Below, one piece after another: positions 45,743 through 55,410 of a stretch of 64,000 bases of DNA. The stretch comes from Pinus tabuliformis. Taxonomy: Eukaryota; Streptophyta; Pinopsida; Pinales; Pinaceae. Positions within the stretch are counted from its first letter, which is position 1, and the number at the start of each line of letters is the position of its first letter. The stretch covers positions 799,059,119 to 799,123,118 of the forward strand of contig CM062805.1 in NCBI GenBank assembly GCA_031772625.1, in the 5' to 3' direction. Both the position numbers and the translations under genes were made by a program. Below the pieces are notes generated by a model. The model saw nothing but the letters and a program-made list of their open reading frames with translations, made no database searches and was not told the DNA's origin.

Positions 45743-45983
45743 GGAAGTGATGATTGATGCTATGTGATTCGTTCTCCACATTTCACTAGTTTCAATCCCA
45801 CTTCTTCACCCCTGTGAGCATCACCCGATGCAATGAGTGCTAAGTGAACTATTCAAAAATCATGAGAAATTAGTCACTTTACGACTACCTCTCATGGAAA
45901 TGGTCATACTTTGAATGACTTACTTAACGCAGTTGAATCCCAAAAATGATATCTAATATAATGCACTGCGAAAATCCCCCAAG

Positions 45984-46752
45984 CTTGCTTATTTTTCTTC
46001 TTCTGCGGACAATTTGTGGCATAATGTCCGTGCTGGTGACAGTGAAAGAACTTCACTTTGGACATGTCCTGCGTCTTGCCTTTCGCATCGGAATGAGAAG
46101 CTTTCTTGTTCTTCCCCTTCTTTGCTTTGGCAACCAAAGCGCAATTTTCTTCATCAGATGCCTTTGATGAAGATCTGTCCCTGGTATTCCGCCTGATCTC
46201 TTCTTGCACAAGATCAAACCAAAGTCTTTCCCATCCTGGCAATTTCTCCCGACCATTGACAGAGTCTTGATAGGAATGCCAACTCTTCGGAAGACCAAGG
46301 AGAGCCAAGCTCACCAAGTCCTCATCATCGACAGTCACCCCCACACTTCCCAGCTCATCCCGGCATTGGGTGGAATTCGTGAGATACTTGGGCATATTGT
46401 CTCCTTTTTCACACTTAATGTTTCTGAGTTTATCCTTGAGCGCCAACTTCCTCCGGTCGCTCTTGCTTTGAAATAAATCTGTCAACGCTTTCCACATCAT
46501 GTATGGAGAAGCCTTTCCATGCAGGCTAGATACAATGTGATCCTTCACGCCCTCCAACAGAATCCTTCGACACTTCGCTGTCTTCTTTTGCCAAGCCTCA
46601 ATTTGAGCAGCATCAGTAGGCTTTGGGACCTCAGCATCTATGAACTCCTTCAACCCATTGTCATCTAACACCGCCTCCATCCTGTCTTTCCATGCAATAT
46701 AATTCGAGCTGCCTTCAATGGCATACTCCAATCGCAATCTGTTGAAAGACAT
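45984..46752 (-). pseudogene. Copia G gag, interrupted by the 5S-derived insertion
   Basis: The frame starts at the ATG at 46752 with MSFNRLRLEYAIEGSSNYIA and WKDRMEAVLDDNGLKEFID, the usual copia gag start. The gag helices follow (LLEGVKDHIVSSLHGKASP, MWKALTDLFQSKSDRRKLAL, LVSLALLGLPKSWHSYQDSV). A Lys-rich stretch and one CCHC knuckle, FFHCHQHGHYATNC, come before CPQKKKNKQ, where the insertion enters. The knuckle's first positions are His-Cys, not Cys-X2-Cys, suggesting one substitution. Up to the insertion there is no stop. Confidence 0.92.
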
Positions 46753-47000
46753 TTCAACTTCGACACCAAGAAAACACTGCTACAAATTCGAATTCCACCA
46801 GCTCAAAACTCAACTGCTTCTGATCTAAAATTCGTGAGAACAAAGTATTTCTCGTACAGAGATTGACTGTATGGGCATTTACCGGATATCTCACCTTCCA
46901 AAAGGAGGATGAATCCAGAGGCTACCTGGCTCGATTACAGACTCTGCCTGAAGAAATAAAATGTAATCACTTTCTGAATAATAGATCTGATGATCAACTT

Positions 47001-47012
47001 CGCTCTATACCA
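47001..47012 (-). other. Primer binding site of copia G
   Basis: The minus strand reads TGGTATAGAGCG immediately after the LTR end TTCTACA. It resembles the iMet PBS with one base missing. Confidence 0.75.
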
Positions 47013-48176
47013 TGTAGAAATTTTGAATAATATAACACTTATTCACAGAGATTATCCTGATTATACACTATTTGCGGAATGCATGCATAATACATAACCT
47101 CCTCTACCATTGATCATCAATTTGCGGAATTAAAAAAACAATCGCATGCGCACATTGAAACATCAATCACACATATCAACACAGTGTGTAATGGGGAAAG
47201 CATACAGCTGAAAACCCCCAACTATCTGTATATTATAATGATAGAGAACATGTAACAATACATAGTACAATACTCCTCACAAGTACTCAATACTATCTCC
47301 ACATGCTACACACAAACTAGCTCAGATCTGAACAAGTCACGGGTTCAAATGTCCTCCACTGTTTGCCTGCCTCTACTGCGCAATCCAAGTTGAGAATAGA
47401 TCAGAGCCAAGTTCGAATTCCCTTAGCTTGTACTGCGCAATCCTCATTGGCAATCTCAATCAATGATTGTGCAAATCTCATGCACAGCTATAGTCACAAC
47501 TGATAGTAGTATCACCCTTTCACCCCTCTAACACTTGTCTCCACTGAACTGTCCATGCACTGAGTTAACTGATGTATTCTTTAGTTGATTTATGAGTTAC
47601 TAATTAGTGAATTAATTAATAATTAATTCACATCACTCATCACTAGTGTATTTGGCAGTTAGACTAAATACAACTAGTTCAACTAAGTCAAACTGAACAC
47701 AACTCCATCAACGCCTCAATCAACTCCACCAAACTCAATCACTTGAGTTCTAACTGAAGTCCATCATGCAATAGCTCAACTAACCCATAGGAAAAACGTA
47801 TTTCCTTCTAGCAGTTGCATGTGCCACATCCGTAGCTCGAACTGAAGTGCTGCAAGAGGATAAGATAATGTTTATAGTCCAAATATTATTAAGAGCTAAT
47901 AATATTCGACTGTTCTATTTTTTTGACTGGCAGTCTAAAAATAGACTCCACCCATATGTCTAAAAATAGAGGTCCATCTATATTTACCAACATGACCAAT
48001 CATCCATAAATAGCATCCTGCAACTCATAGACCATGATCCATATGTCTAAAAATAGACATAGTCTAAAAATAGACATAGTCTAAAAATAGACTTTGCGCC
48101 AAAAATAGCCTGCGGGCCCACTTAGTGAAGGTGACTTCTTTTCACTAAGCTCTATCATCTTGTTGCATTTTCAACA
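47013..48176 (-). repeat. Copia G 5' LTR (1164 bp) with five CTAAAAATAG boxes
   Basis: Same ends as the 3' LTR. The CTAAAAATAG boxes are at 47935-47944, 47960-47969, 48047-48056, 48064-48073 and 48081-48090, with CCAAAAATAG at 48099-48108. This LTR has one box more than the 3' LTR, through an extra 17-bp unit of the type CATAGTCTAAAAATAGA. Confidence 0.92.
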
Positions 48177-48574
48177 ACCGGTAATGCCGATGATGCTGAT
48201 GCCGGTGATACTGATGATGCTGATGCCGGTGATGCCGATGATGTCGGTGATGATGATGATACTAATGCCAGTGATGTCGGTGATGCTGATGCCGCTGATC
48301 TAGGGTTTGCTGTTGCTGATATAAATCAGATTTTTGTACTATTTCTCTCTGCTGAATTACTGAAGATAAAAGAAGATTTGATCAAAGGGTTTCCCCATAT
48401 TGGGGTTTGTCCCTGGGTAGCCGCCACATCTAATTTCTCGTGTCTTGTCTTGTTTTCTGTCAATTGTATAATGTTCTATCTGTAGTTTACTTACTATACA
48501 TGTGATTGCTAATCTATGGAATAATAATAAAAAGAAGAAACTGCTCTAAGCATAGAACATACCTTAACTTAACA
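48177..48574 (+). repeat. Copia B 3' LTR, right part
   Basis: It resumes in the GATGCCGGT minisatellite, then has TTGCTGATATAAATCAGAT and GGGTTTCCCCATATTGGGG, and ends ACTTAACA like the 5' LTR. The segment from about 48300 to 48410 is missing from the 5' LTR, so one LTR has suffered an internal deletion since insertion. Confidence 0.85.
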
Positions 48575-48760
48575 CTAGCGCTATTATTTTCCATAGTTTT
48601 ATTTGTGAAGGTCGTAGTGTGAATTATTTGATATTTGTCGTAGCAGATAAATTGTTAAATTAATTAACAATTAGAAAAATAATTTCTAGTTGCTGCAATA
48701 AAATTATGTAGCGAAATTGTCTGAGTTGCAAAATAATTTCATAGCACCGAAATTTTCACA
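48575..48760 (+). repeat. Copia A 3' LTR, right part
   Basis: It follows the copia B target duplication and ends GAAATTTTCACA, the same terminus as the LTR at 1-907. The sequence between is AT-rich and only loosely similar, as expected of an old element. Confidence 0.65.
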
Positions 48761-49940
48761 CATGTGTGGCCAGGGTAGTCGTCCCACTATGCCACACTTT
48801 ATTGATGAGCCAAAGAGAGAGAGGGAACCAGATCCTGTTGCAGATTTGGTGCATTCTTTGGAGATGGGGATTGATGAGTATGAAGCCTAGACACTAGGAT
48901 TCAATGCGTCATGTCTTCTGGGGAGTTTATACACCTCAAGGAGAGACATAAGACCATGGCTGGAACATCTTCTAGAGGGGGTTAGTCGAACCAAGAGATA
49001 TACAGGTGGAGGGATAGGTCACACTTCCATACTTTGATGGGTCAGACAAAAGCTCAGCTAGAGCGTGGGTCCAGAAGTTGGACACTTACCTCCATTTGAA
49101 TCCCATGAGAGACACTGATGCTATTTGATTTTCCACCCTACATTTGGAGGGAGATGCATGTGAGTGGTGGTACAATGGCTTGATCATTCTTGGACACATA
49201 CATATCACTTTCTATATCGAGTTCACTAGGAGATTGATTGAGAGGTTTGACAGGAAGGACCCAGAGTTGCACTTCAGGGAGTTGGCACATCTGAGACAAA
49301 CCGGTAGCCCTGCGGCCTACATATCAGAGTTTCAGCGACTGGCCGTGATGGTTATATACATTTCGAAGATCCGGTTGATAATGTTGTTTATTGAGGGGCT
49401 AGATTATCCCTTACGTGGATGGATGAGGGCCTATAGGCCCGCAACATTACTAGATACCATCTCTAGGGCCAGAGACATGATTCATGCCTTGTGCAAGACC
49501 AAGGTCCCTATACTAGCTAGACACACTACATCCCAAGGGGCCAGAGACACTAGACAGATACATTGAGAGTTTGGGTGTGGACAACTTGATGATGAGACTA
49601 GGAGGGACCTCCAAAGGAGGAAGTTGTGTTTCACGTATCGTGGCCACCGGGACACAAGTGCACCAAGGGCAAGGCCCATTACCCCAAGGTGTATTCAGAT
49701 AACGAGCCCAATGATGAGGTTGAGTAGGAGTTTGACACAAGAGATGGATGACCCCAGTCCATAGTAGGTGGACCGCCACCACCACCATAGGGAGGAAGAC
49801 TGCTTCTGCCTACTGGAGGGGTTATTGCTTCACTTTGGGGAGTTCCAAAGTATTTGACGCTACATATCAAGGGCACAGTACAAGGACAACGTGTTTTGAT
49901 GCTAGTAGACAGTGGGGCCTATTTCCCACCATTAGTGGGT
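48761..49940 (+). pseudogene. Gypsy chromovirus gag and protease fragment
   Basis: Plus-strand gag of the same kind as chromovirus J. It includes RPTMPHFIDEP-like text at 48783-48815, then the retrotransposon gag domain in the frame 49144-49566 (EGDACEWWYNGL, RRLIERFDRKDPELHFRELA, LRQTGSPAAYISEFQRLAV, FIEGLDYPLRGWMRAYRPA). A damaged zinc-knuckle region follows near 49610. At 49890-49925 the start of a protease is readable (VDSGAYFP). No LTR adjoins either end and RT is absent, so it is an internal fragment between copia A and a D repeat. Confidence 0.85.
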
Positions 49941-49944
49941 GACA

Positions 49945-51430
49945 CATAAGCCAAACGTTATGCACCCTTACCCATCGGTCATGATCATATGTTTTAAGGT
50001 GGACCTTCCAACCCCAAAGGTATGGCTTTCATTATGTAGTTGGGTGTTTTTTCTTACTTATCATGGACACTTTTGGGCATGGATTAGTGGGGGGATTAGG
50101 CAGAAAGAATGGGCTTCGTCTATGCTCTTGTCCCCTTGTCCAACTTGGTGGTTAACCTTGTATCCTAGTCCCGTGGGATATCCTCTATTGGCTACTAGCT
50201 TTAGGAGTGTCACTACATGGGAACCCCTGCTTCCCGACATCACATACATCATTCCCCTCTGCTCATTACAACGCCTTTTCACATATTTCCCATCCGGGTC
50301 GAAATTTGTCCATCGGGTCTACAAGGAGTTAGCCTCCCCCTCCCCTTGTCCACACTTTGGGTCGGGCCTGGAACGATGCCTCGGAGGTTGATGCAGCTAA
50401 AAATAAATTTAAAAGCATAATTTGGCCACTTATAATTGGAAATATACCATAAAATGCAAAATATGGTCGGGACATAAAAAAATTAGCATGTGGGCAAAAG
50501 CCAAGCATGAGCTCTACCCCAATTATGGCCATCACCTTGGTTCCTAGGGCCCCTATATGAGCCCCCTGCATCATTAAAGAACCCATGATTGTCCCAGCCC
50601 CTGGTGGGCGATGAGATACCCACCTTAAGGGGATATTCATTACTATATCATTCACATCATTCTCTCATTCCCTGGAGCCTCGAGCAGTTGTAAAGAAAAA
50701 TTAATAAACACAAAAGGAATATGGAGAAGGGTGGAAAAAAAAAGTTCAGGGTAACTCATGTATGACAATTACTCCCTCCTACATCTATACACCCACGTGT
50801 GGGCCTCCCTCATTATAGCTATCCTTGTAACATGGCATGTGGCCTGGAGCCTTCCCTTGCTAACCCACTCCATCCCACTATTATTTCACATGGCACCTGC
50901 CATTTGACAAATGTACCATGGATTTGTCACTCCCTTAGAGGTTGAAACCACCTAATAAGGTCCTTGATTAACCTCCTTGAACTTGGGGACACCTGTACAT
51001 TCTAAAGTCCATTATGGAAGGGCATGCCACTATAAAGTGCCCACTTGGTTTCATGATTTGTAAGCTCATTTGCTCAATTACATTAATGAATTGTTGTACT
51101 AGAAGGTGAGGAGACGGATTGGATCTTATAGAGGATTGCAGGTGGATCTTCATCTTGGGGTTTGGTCTCCCTATATGGGGCCCAACCCCTCTAGAAGTTC
51201 TCAATGGCATTTAAAGGGTGAGCATTGAGAGTGATGGGCCTCCATTATAGCAGAGGGAAGATAGCCACACCATGGGATCCTCAAAACCACTCATTGCTTG
51301 CTTTTGTCCCACTTGTTCGATGATGATGATGCACCTAGACTTCCTTGCCCTGCGGGCTACACACTTGCACCACACACTTGGTAGTTGATCTAGGGCCTAG
51401 ATGGGATTTTTATTCCCATGGTGAGAAAAA
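49945..51430 (+). repeat. Family D repeat, forward copy
   Basis: It aligns with 29820-31000 (for example GAGGTTGATGCAGCTAAAA at 50383, CACGTGTGGGCCTCCC at 50793, AAGGGCATGCCACTATAAAG at 51018) and with the reverse copy at 6600-8220. The part 49945-50340 corresponds to 8040-8220 reversed. It is non-coding. It begins just where the gypsy gag-protease fragment ends, so D may be part of a deleted derivative of that gypsy family. Confidence 0.6.
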
Positions 51431-51634
51431 ACATATACAACCCCAATTAGTAATCAACCTTTAAAGATATATACAAGTAAACACAAACCTTCAGGGTCCT
51501 CAATCATCCTGATTCAAATACAACTTGTTAGAAGTTTTCTTCATTCATTTCTTTAGTAGCACCAAAGAAAACCTCAGTACTTCTCAAGTCTTTTTCAACT
51601 TCATGATTTCATGAACATTTATCTGTAGTACTTT

Positions 51635-52673
51635 CAATCTAAGTTACTAGAAACGCCTGAAGGATTTACTGGAAATGCGGATCCCCGTTTCTGATATAGA
51701 AACGGTTACGATTCTTGTTCGAAACATTGTAAAAACGTTTTTGTGCCGTTTCAAAAAATCAGAAACTTTAGATTTGGAATTGGATACGGTTCCAAGGGAT
51801 TTAAATTTTTTTGGATCCGTTTCCACAGAAATCGTGATCGAAATCCACCCTTAAAATGTTAAAGCGTGAAAATTTGTATAGCCATAAATAAATAATAAAA
51901 ATGAAGAAATCAGTTTTACAAATAAACTCACTATAAACACAGTCTCATAACATCTCTTCTAAATCTTTAGAAACAATGACACTCCATATATTTATCAAGG
52001 ATTCTTACTAAGAAAAAGATAGATGTTAAAAAACGCAAACAAAAGGGTTTGATGAATGTCTTCGTAAAGAGTTTATTTGAGCGATTAATTTTCAGTTTGG
52101 TTAAGGCTTTGTTAATTGTCATTGATTTTGCTCATGATTTCATAAATCCCTCCAATATAACAAATCTTCTCTAGTCAATCTTTTGCCTGTATATAGTCAA
52201 GAGACCAAGTTGATGTTGAGAAGATTGAAATGTTCAAATAGGTCGTGATGGAATATCCCAATGATCCCATGGACCTTTTAATTGCCATGCAAGGAAGATA
52301 GATATCATCTGCCATTCATGACATGTTCTTTGAAGGAGTTGGACCCGAAAGCACAAAGGCTCTAACATTTCTGACTACATTACTAATGATGATGATAATA
52401 TGTTGAATGTTATAATAATCACTAATGATGATGACAATGTTTATGCTGAATTGATGATGATGATTTGTTTATGTTGAATTCATGATGATGATTATGTATT
52501 TTTAGATATAGATTCTAGATTGTAGAAGATGAATGGCAATATATATACATGCTGTTTTCTTGCTGTAGCGTATCCTGTTTTTTTGAAAATTTGTCGTATC
52601 CATTTCAAACTCCGTATCCGTATCCGTTCTTGTATCCGTTTTCGTATCCATTTCAGTGCAACTTAGATTTCAA
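51635..52673. mobile_element. Candidate TIR element with iterated GTATCCGT motifs
   Basis: The left end CAATCTAAGTTACTAG and the right end (complement GAAATCTAAGTTGCACTG) are inverted relative to each other. Inside each end there are repeats of (A)CGG(A)TAC / GTATCCGT type: GTTTC and AACGGTTACG near 51690-51830, and CGTATCCGTATCCGTTCTTG near 52610. No clear target duplication could be fixed. The middle contains AT-rich sequence and a possible decayed frame around 52210-52370 that was not identified. Confidence 0.35.
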
Positions 52674-53139
52674 TCTTCTGTTTCCTTCTTTCTTCAAGGT
52701 ATTCATTATGACTATCATAATATGCCCTCCCTCTTAACTGGGGCTATATACCTTTTCTTCTATCCAAGCTCCCTCTCAACTTAGGGATATCAACAACTAC
52801 CTTCTTTTATAACATCGGAGAAACTTCAGCTTTTCAAGGTTTCATTTTTTCTCATGGCATCAAGGTCATCTTTGATTATTATCATTCTTGTAGCTTTCTT
52901 CGTCATGCTTATCATTATGAACATCTTCAACATCTTGAAGATCTTGTACCTACAAAACTTAACAAAACTTTAATAGCAAGTACAACCAAATACAAATATA
53001 CAGAAGCATGAAGTTAACTATATCAAAATCATGTTATTATAATGTAAGCATCAAAACATTCAAACGTTATACATCAAATACCTAAACCTAGTTACGTTCA
53101 TAATTAGCAAGGGGCACATATTTTTACATACTTGACTTA

Positions 53140-53965
53140 AGTTGCTTGCTAGGGTTTTGTCATAAACCCTAGACTCCATCTTCGAGACACTAAGCCTTAG
53201 GTTCAATCAAATAATAATCCAATCATATACATTTAAGATTTCAACAATATGCTTTTTGAATTACATATCAAACTCTATTAGGGTTTGTTGCAAACCCTAG
53301 AGAAAATCATATCAATAATCGAAAACAATATCATCATGTCCTAGAATAACAATCTCTACTAGGGTTTTGTTACAAACCCTAGATTTCACAAACTAAAACA
53401 TGAGTATCAACAGTTAAGTTAGCATACTCGCATATGCATATCTATGATGCACTAACATTTCACATCAATATCTATTAGGTAAACCCAATATACAAACATC
53501 AATACATCGAAGTTAGATATACACCAATTTTCACTAGCCTAGACATTCGATCATATAGACGAATATACACCTAGGGTTTTGTTCCTAGGATCTTACTTTA
53601 GTTATTACAAGGGTTTTGTTCTTAAACCCTAATTCACCAAACCATAAAGATCTAGGGTTTCACTATATAACCTAGACACTAACAACAAATGCTAAGGAAC
53701 TAGGGTTTTTCATCACTAGATTATCAAAACCCTAAACTTCAAAAGAATAGGATTTCTAGACTTTATCAACAACCCCTATGTAGACTAAGGTTTCATTATT
53801 AACATTGACATACCCTTAGCAACATGAGGCTAGGGTTTTATAGTGAACCCTAATGGTTAGGGTTTCACAAAAATGATCAAATGACAGTATAACAAGGGTA
53901 CATTTAATCTAATTATTAATCACCCTAACAAGAATATTTATAATTCAAAACCCTAGACATAAAGA
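53140..53965. repeat. Cluster of AAACCCTA / TAGGGTTT inverted pairs
   Basis: About 14 copies of CTAGGGTTT or AAACCCTA(G/A) lie within 825 bases. Many are arranged as hairpins such as TAGGGTTTTGTTACAAACCC (53360-53380), and others at 53149-53172, 53278-53300, 53612-53632 and 53830-53862. The word equals one and a bit units of the plant telomere repeat, but the copies are dispersed, not tandem. Confidence 0.7.
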
Positions 53966-54475
53966 TGCCAGTAATATAAAGTAATTTTCAAAATAGAATG
54001 ATCATACCTTCTATATGGAGAGAACCTTGTAACAAAACTTGTAGTCTAAGACATACCTTGAGTTGTCCTTTAACAAACCTTGTAGGACATCAGTTCTTGA
54101 AGGGATTCCTTTGCAACATAACTTGTTTCATGATTCAATTCTATCCTTTGAATTTTCCTCCATAACCTTTGTGTATTCTGCAAGCTTTCTTATCAAGAAA
54201 AATATAAATAAAAGGTTATTAGCATACAATACATTTAAAATCTCGATATGACAAGGAAACCAAATATAAAAGAGGAAACAAGGAACAAGATACTTATCTT
54301 TTGGTAAAATGGTGAAGGCTCCCTCTTAATCCAATCCTTTTGAGGGATACCTACAACCTAAAAATAATTCAAAAGTTCTAAAAATATATACTAGATCTAT
54401 AAACTCTAGAAATCTAAACATAAAAGAAAACATTGCAAAATTTTCAAGTAGAAGGATATGCAAGGGATAATATCC

Positions 54476-55400
54476 CTAAGGGACTTTAGCAAACAAGTCT
54501 TTGACTTCGGATTCTTCAGACTCGTTTTTCTTAGGTGGAGCTTCATTGGCAACATTTGCATATTCTCTTTCTCTCTTCTTGTTTCTTGGATTCTCAGGAC
54601 ATTGACTTTTGTAATGTCCCATTTTGTAGGTGTTATAAGTGTTGTCTACTTCATGTAGAGTAGGCATTTAAAGTGTTGTCTTCTTCATCCTCCTTGTTAT
54701 TTAATAATGAGACGCGGGCTTCTTCTTGACTGCATGCATTCCGCATTTGTTCAAAGGTTGGAGTATCTTTCCAATTGCTAATTCCTTATGCAAAAGCACT
54801 CCAAGATTTTGGTAGACCTAGTAGAGCAAAAATCATGAGTTCTTTTTCTGGTACAACTTCATCTATAGCTTGGAGTTCATCTCTTATTCTAGAGATTCTT
54901 ACAAAATATGATGAAACAATATCATCTTTTGTCATCTTTATTGTCCTTAGTTCATTCTTGAGGCTAGCTATTTGACCAATGTTCTTGATGGTGAATAACT
55001 TGGAGAGGACTTCATACATTTCATGAGCGGAATCTATGTGGTATATGTATGCGATTAGATTGTCCTTCACTCCATCTACTATTAGATTCATGGCCAAGAT
55101 GTCAGTTTCCCTAAATTTCTCCTTTTCTGCATCATCTGTAGGTTTCTTAACTTTTCCTTGAACAAGATCCAAAACTTTATGCTTAGCGAGAATAAGATCT
55201 ATCCTCTTCTTCTATGCCTTGTAGATGGAGGTTACTTCTAGCTTGTTTTCTGTCTTCATTGAGGTTGTCATAGTATCTATAGATAGTAGGCTTCTCTTCT
55301 TATATGATCCTTTCCTTAATGACCTTCTTTAGTTCCTTCCTCCTTAACTCTTCTTTCAATTGACCTTCATGTTGTCTTTTCCTTCCTTCTTTACCTTATC
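54476..55400 (-). pseudogene. Copia I gag remnant
   Basis: The frame 54786-55172 has gag helices (DLVQGKVKKPTDDAEKEKF, LAMNLIVDGVKDNLIAYIYH, EMYEVLSKLFTIKNIGQIA, KDDIVSSYFVRISRIRDEL, LMIFALLGLPKSWSAFA). The frame 54476-54667 holds the second half of a zinc knuckle (KMGHYKSQCPENPRNKKRER) and an acidic tail. The first part of gag, near 55175-55270, is readable only in pieces. The knuckle's first Cys pair is lost at a frame break near 54665. Confidence 0.85.
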
Positions 55401-55410
55401 TCTGATACCA
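55399..55410 (-). other. Primer binding site of copia I
   Basis: The minus strand reads TGGTATCAGAGA directly after TTTGTAACA, the LTR end. It is an iMet-type PBS with one change at its last base. Confidence 0.8.

Larger units (their letters stand above)
44262..45983. mobile_element. 5S-rRNA-derived repeat insertion: one inverted and three tandem units
   Basis: Units of 437 bp run head to tail at 44678-45114, 45115-45551 and 45552-45983 (the last is five bases short). An inverted unit occupies 44262-44664, separated from the first direct unit by 13 bases. CTTGCTTATT occurs directly before (44252-44261) and after (45984-45993) the block. Removal of the block restores the copia G reading KKKNKQVAGSAAG, so it entered as one insertion with up to 10 bp of target duplication. 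The termini overlap the flanking word, so the true length may be 6-10. Each unit carries an 88-bp segment resembling the 3' two thirds of 5S rRNA. It could be a Cassandra-like TRIM multimer, a 5S-derived SINE that multiplied, or a captured 5S-like array. No PBS or polypurine tract was seen. Confidence 0.88.
39949..48176 (-). mobile_element. Copia G: third level of the nest, nearly complete
   Basis: A minus-strand Ty1-copia element of 8228 bp, or about 6.5 kb without its own insertion. LTRs are 39949-41097 and 47013-48176. Flanks are GCCGG (39944-39948) and ACCGG (48177-48181), a 5-bp target duplication with one difference. The LTRs are very similar, differing mainly by single base changes, so it is the youngest retrotransposon here. 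Gag, protease, integrase, RT and RNase H are all present in one polyprotein order, with a few disabling changes and a 1722-bp 5S-derived insertion at 44262-45983. Confidence 0.92.
34459..48574 (+). mobile_element. Copia B: second level of the nest, with both LTRs
   Basis: The 5' LTR is 34459-35256. The internal region is 35257-39326. The 3' LTR is 39327-39948 continued at 48177-48574. Flanks are CTAGT (34454-34458) and CTAGC (48575-48579), a 5-bp target duplication with one change. Without the G insertion the element would be about 5.9 kb. Gag, protease and most of integrase are deleted. The reverse transcriptase and RNase H are recognisable but carry stops. Confidence 0.85.
32690..48760 (+). 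mobile_element. Copia A remnant: outermost level of the four-level nest
   Basis: Only the 3' part of the element is present: RNase H, a short 3' internal region, a polypurine tract and the 3' LTR. The LTR is in two pieces, 33503-34458 and 48575-48760, separated by the copia B insertion. The right piece ends AAATTTTCACA, the same end as the family A LTR at 901-907. The left end of the element is truncated near 32690, so its own target duplication is lost. Confidence 0.75.

Noticed and set aside
44437..45779. Four 63-codon frames with identical or nearly identical proteins (one on the + strand, three on the - strand)
   Set aside because: They are antisense readings across the 5S-rRNA-like repeat units; the identity reflects DNA repeats, not a protein family.
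44262..45983. Functional 5S rRNA genes
   Set aside because: Only the 3' two thirds of 5S is recognisable, and the 5' third is replaced by unrelated sequence. The units sit inside a transposon reading frame with a target duplication, unlike a chromosomal 5S array.
53140..53965. Interstitial telomere tract
   Set aside because: The TAGGGTTT words are scattered and inverted with other sequence between them; there is no tandem TTTAGGG array.
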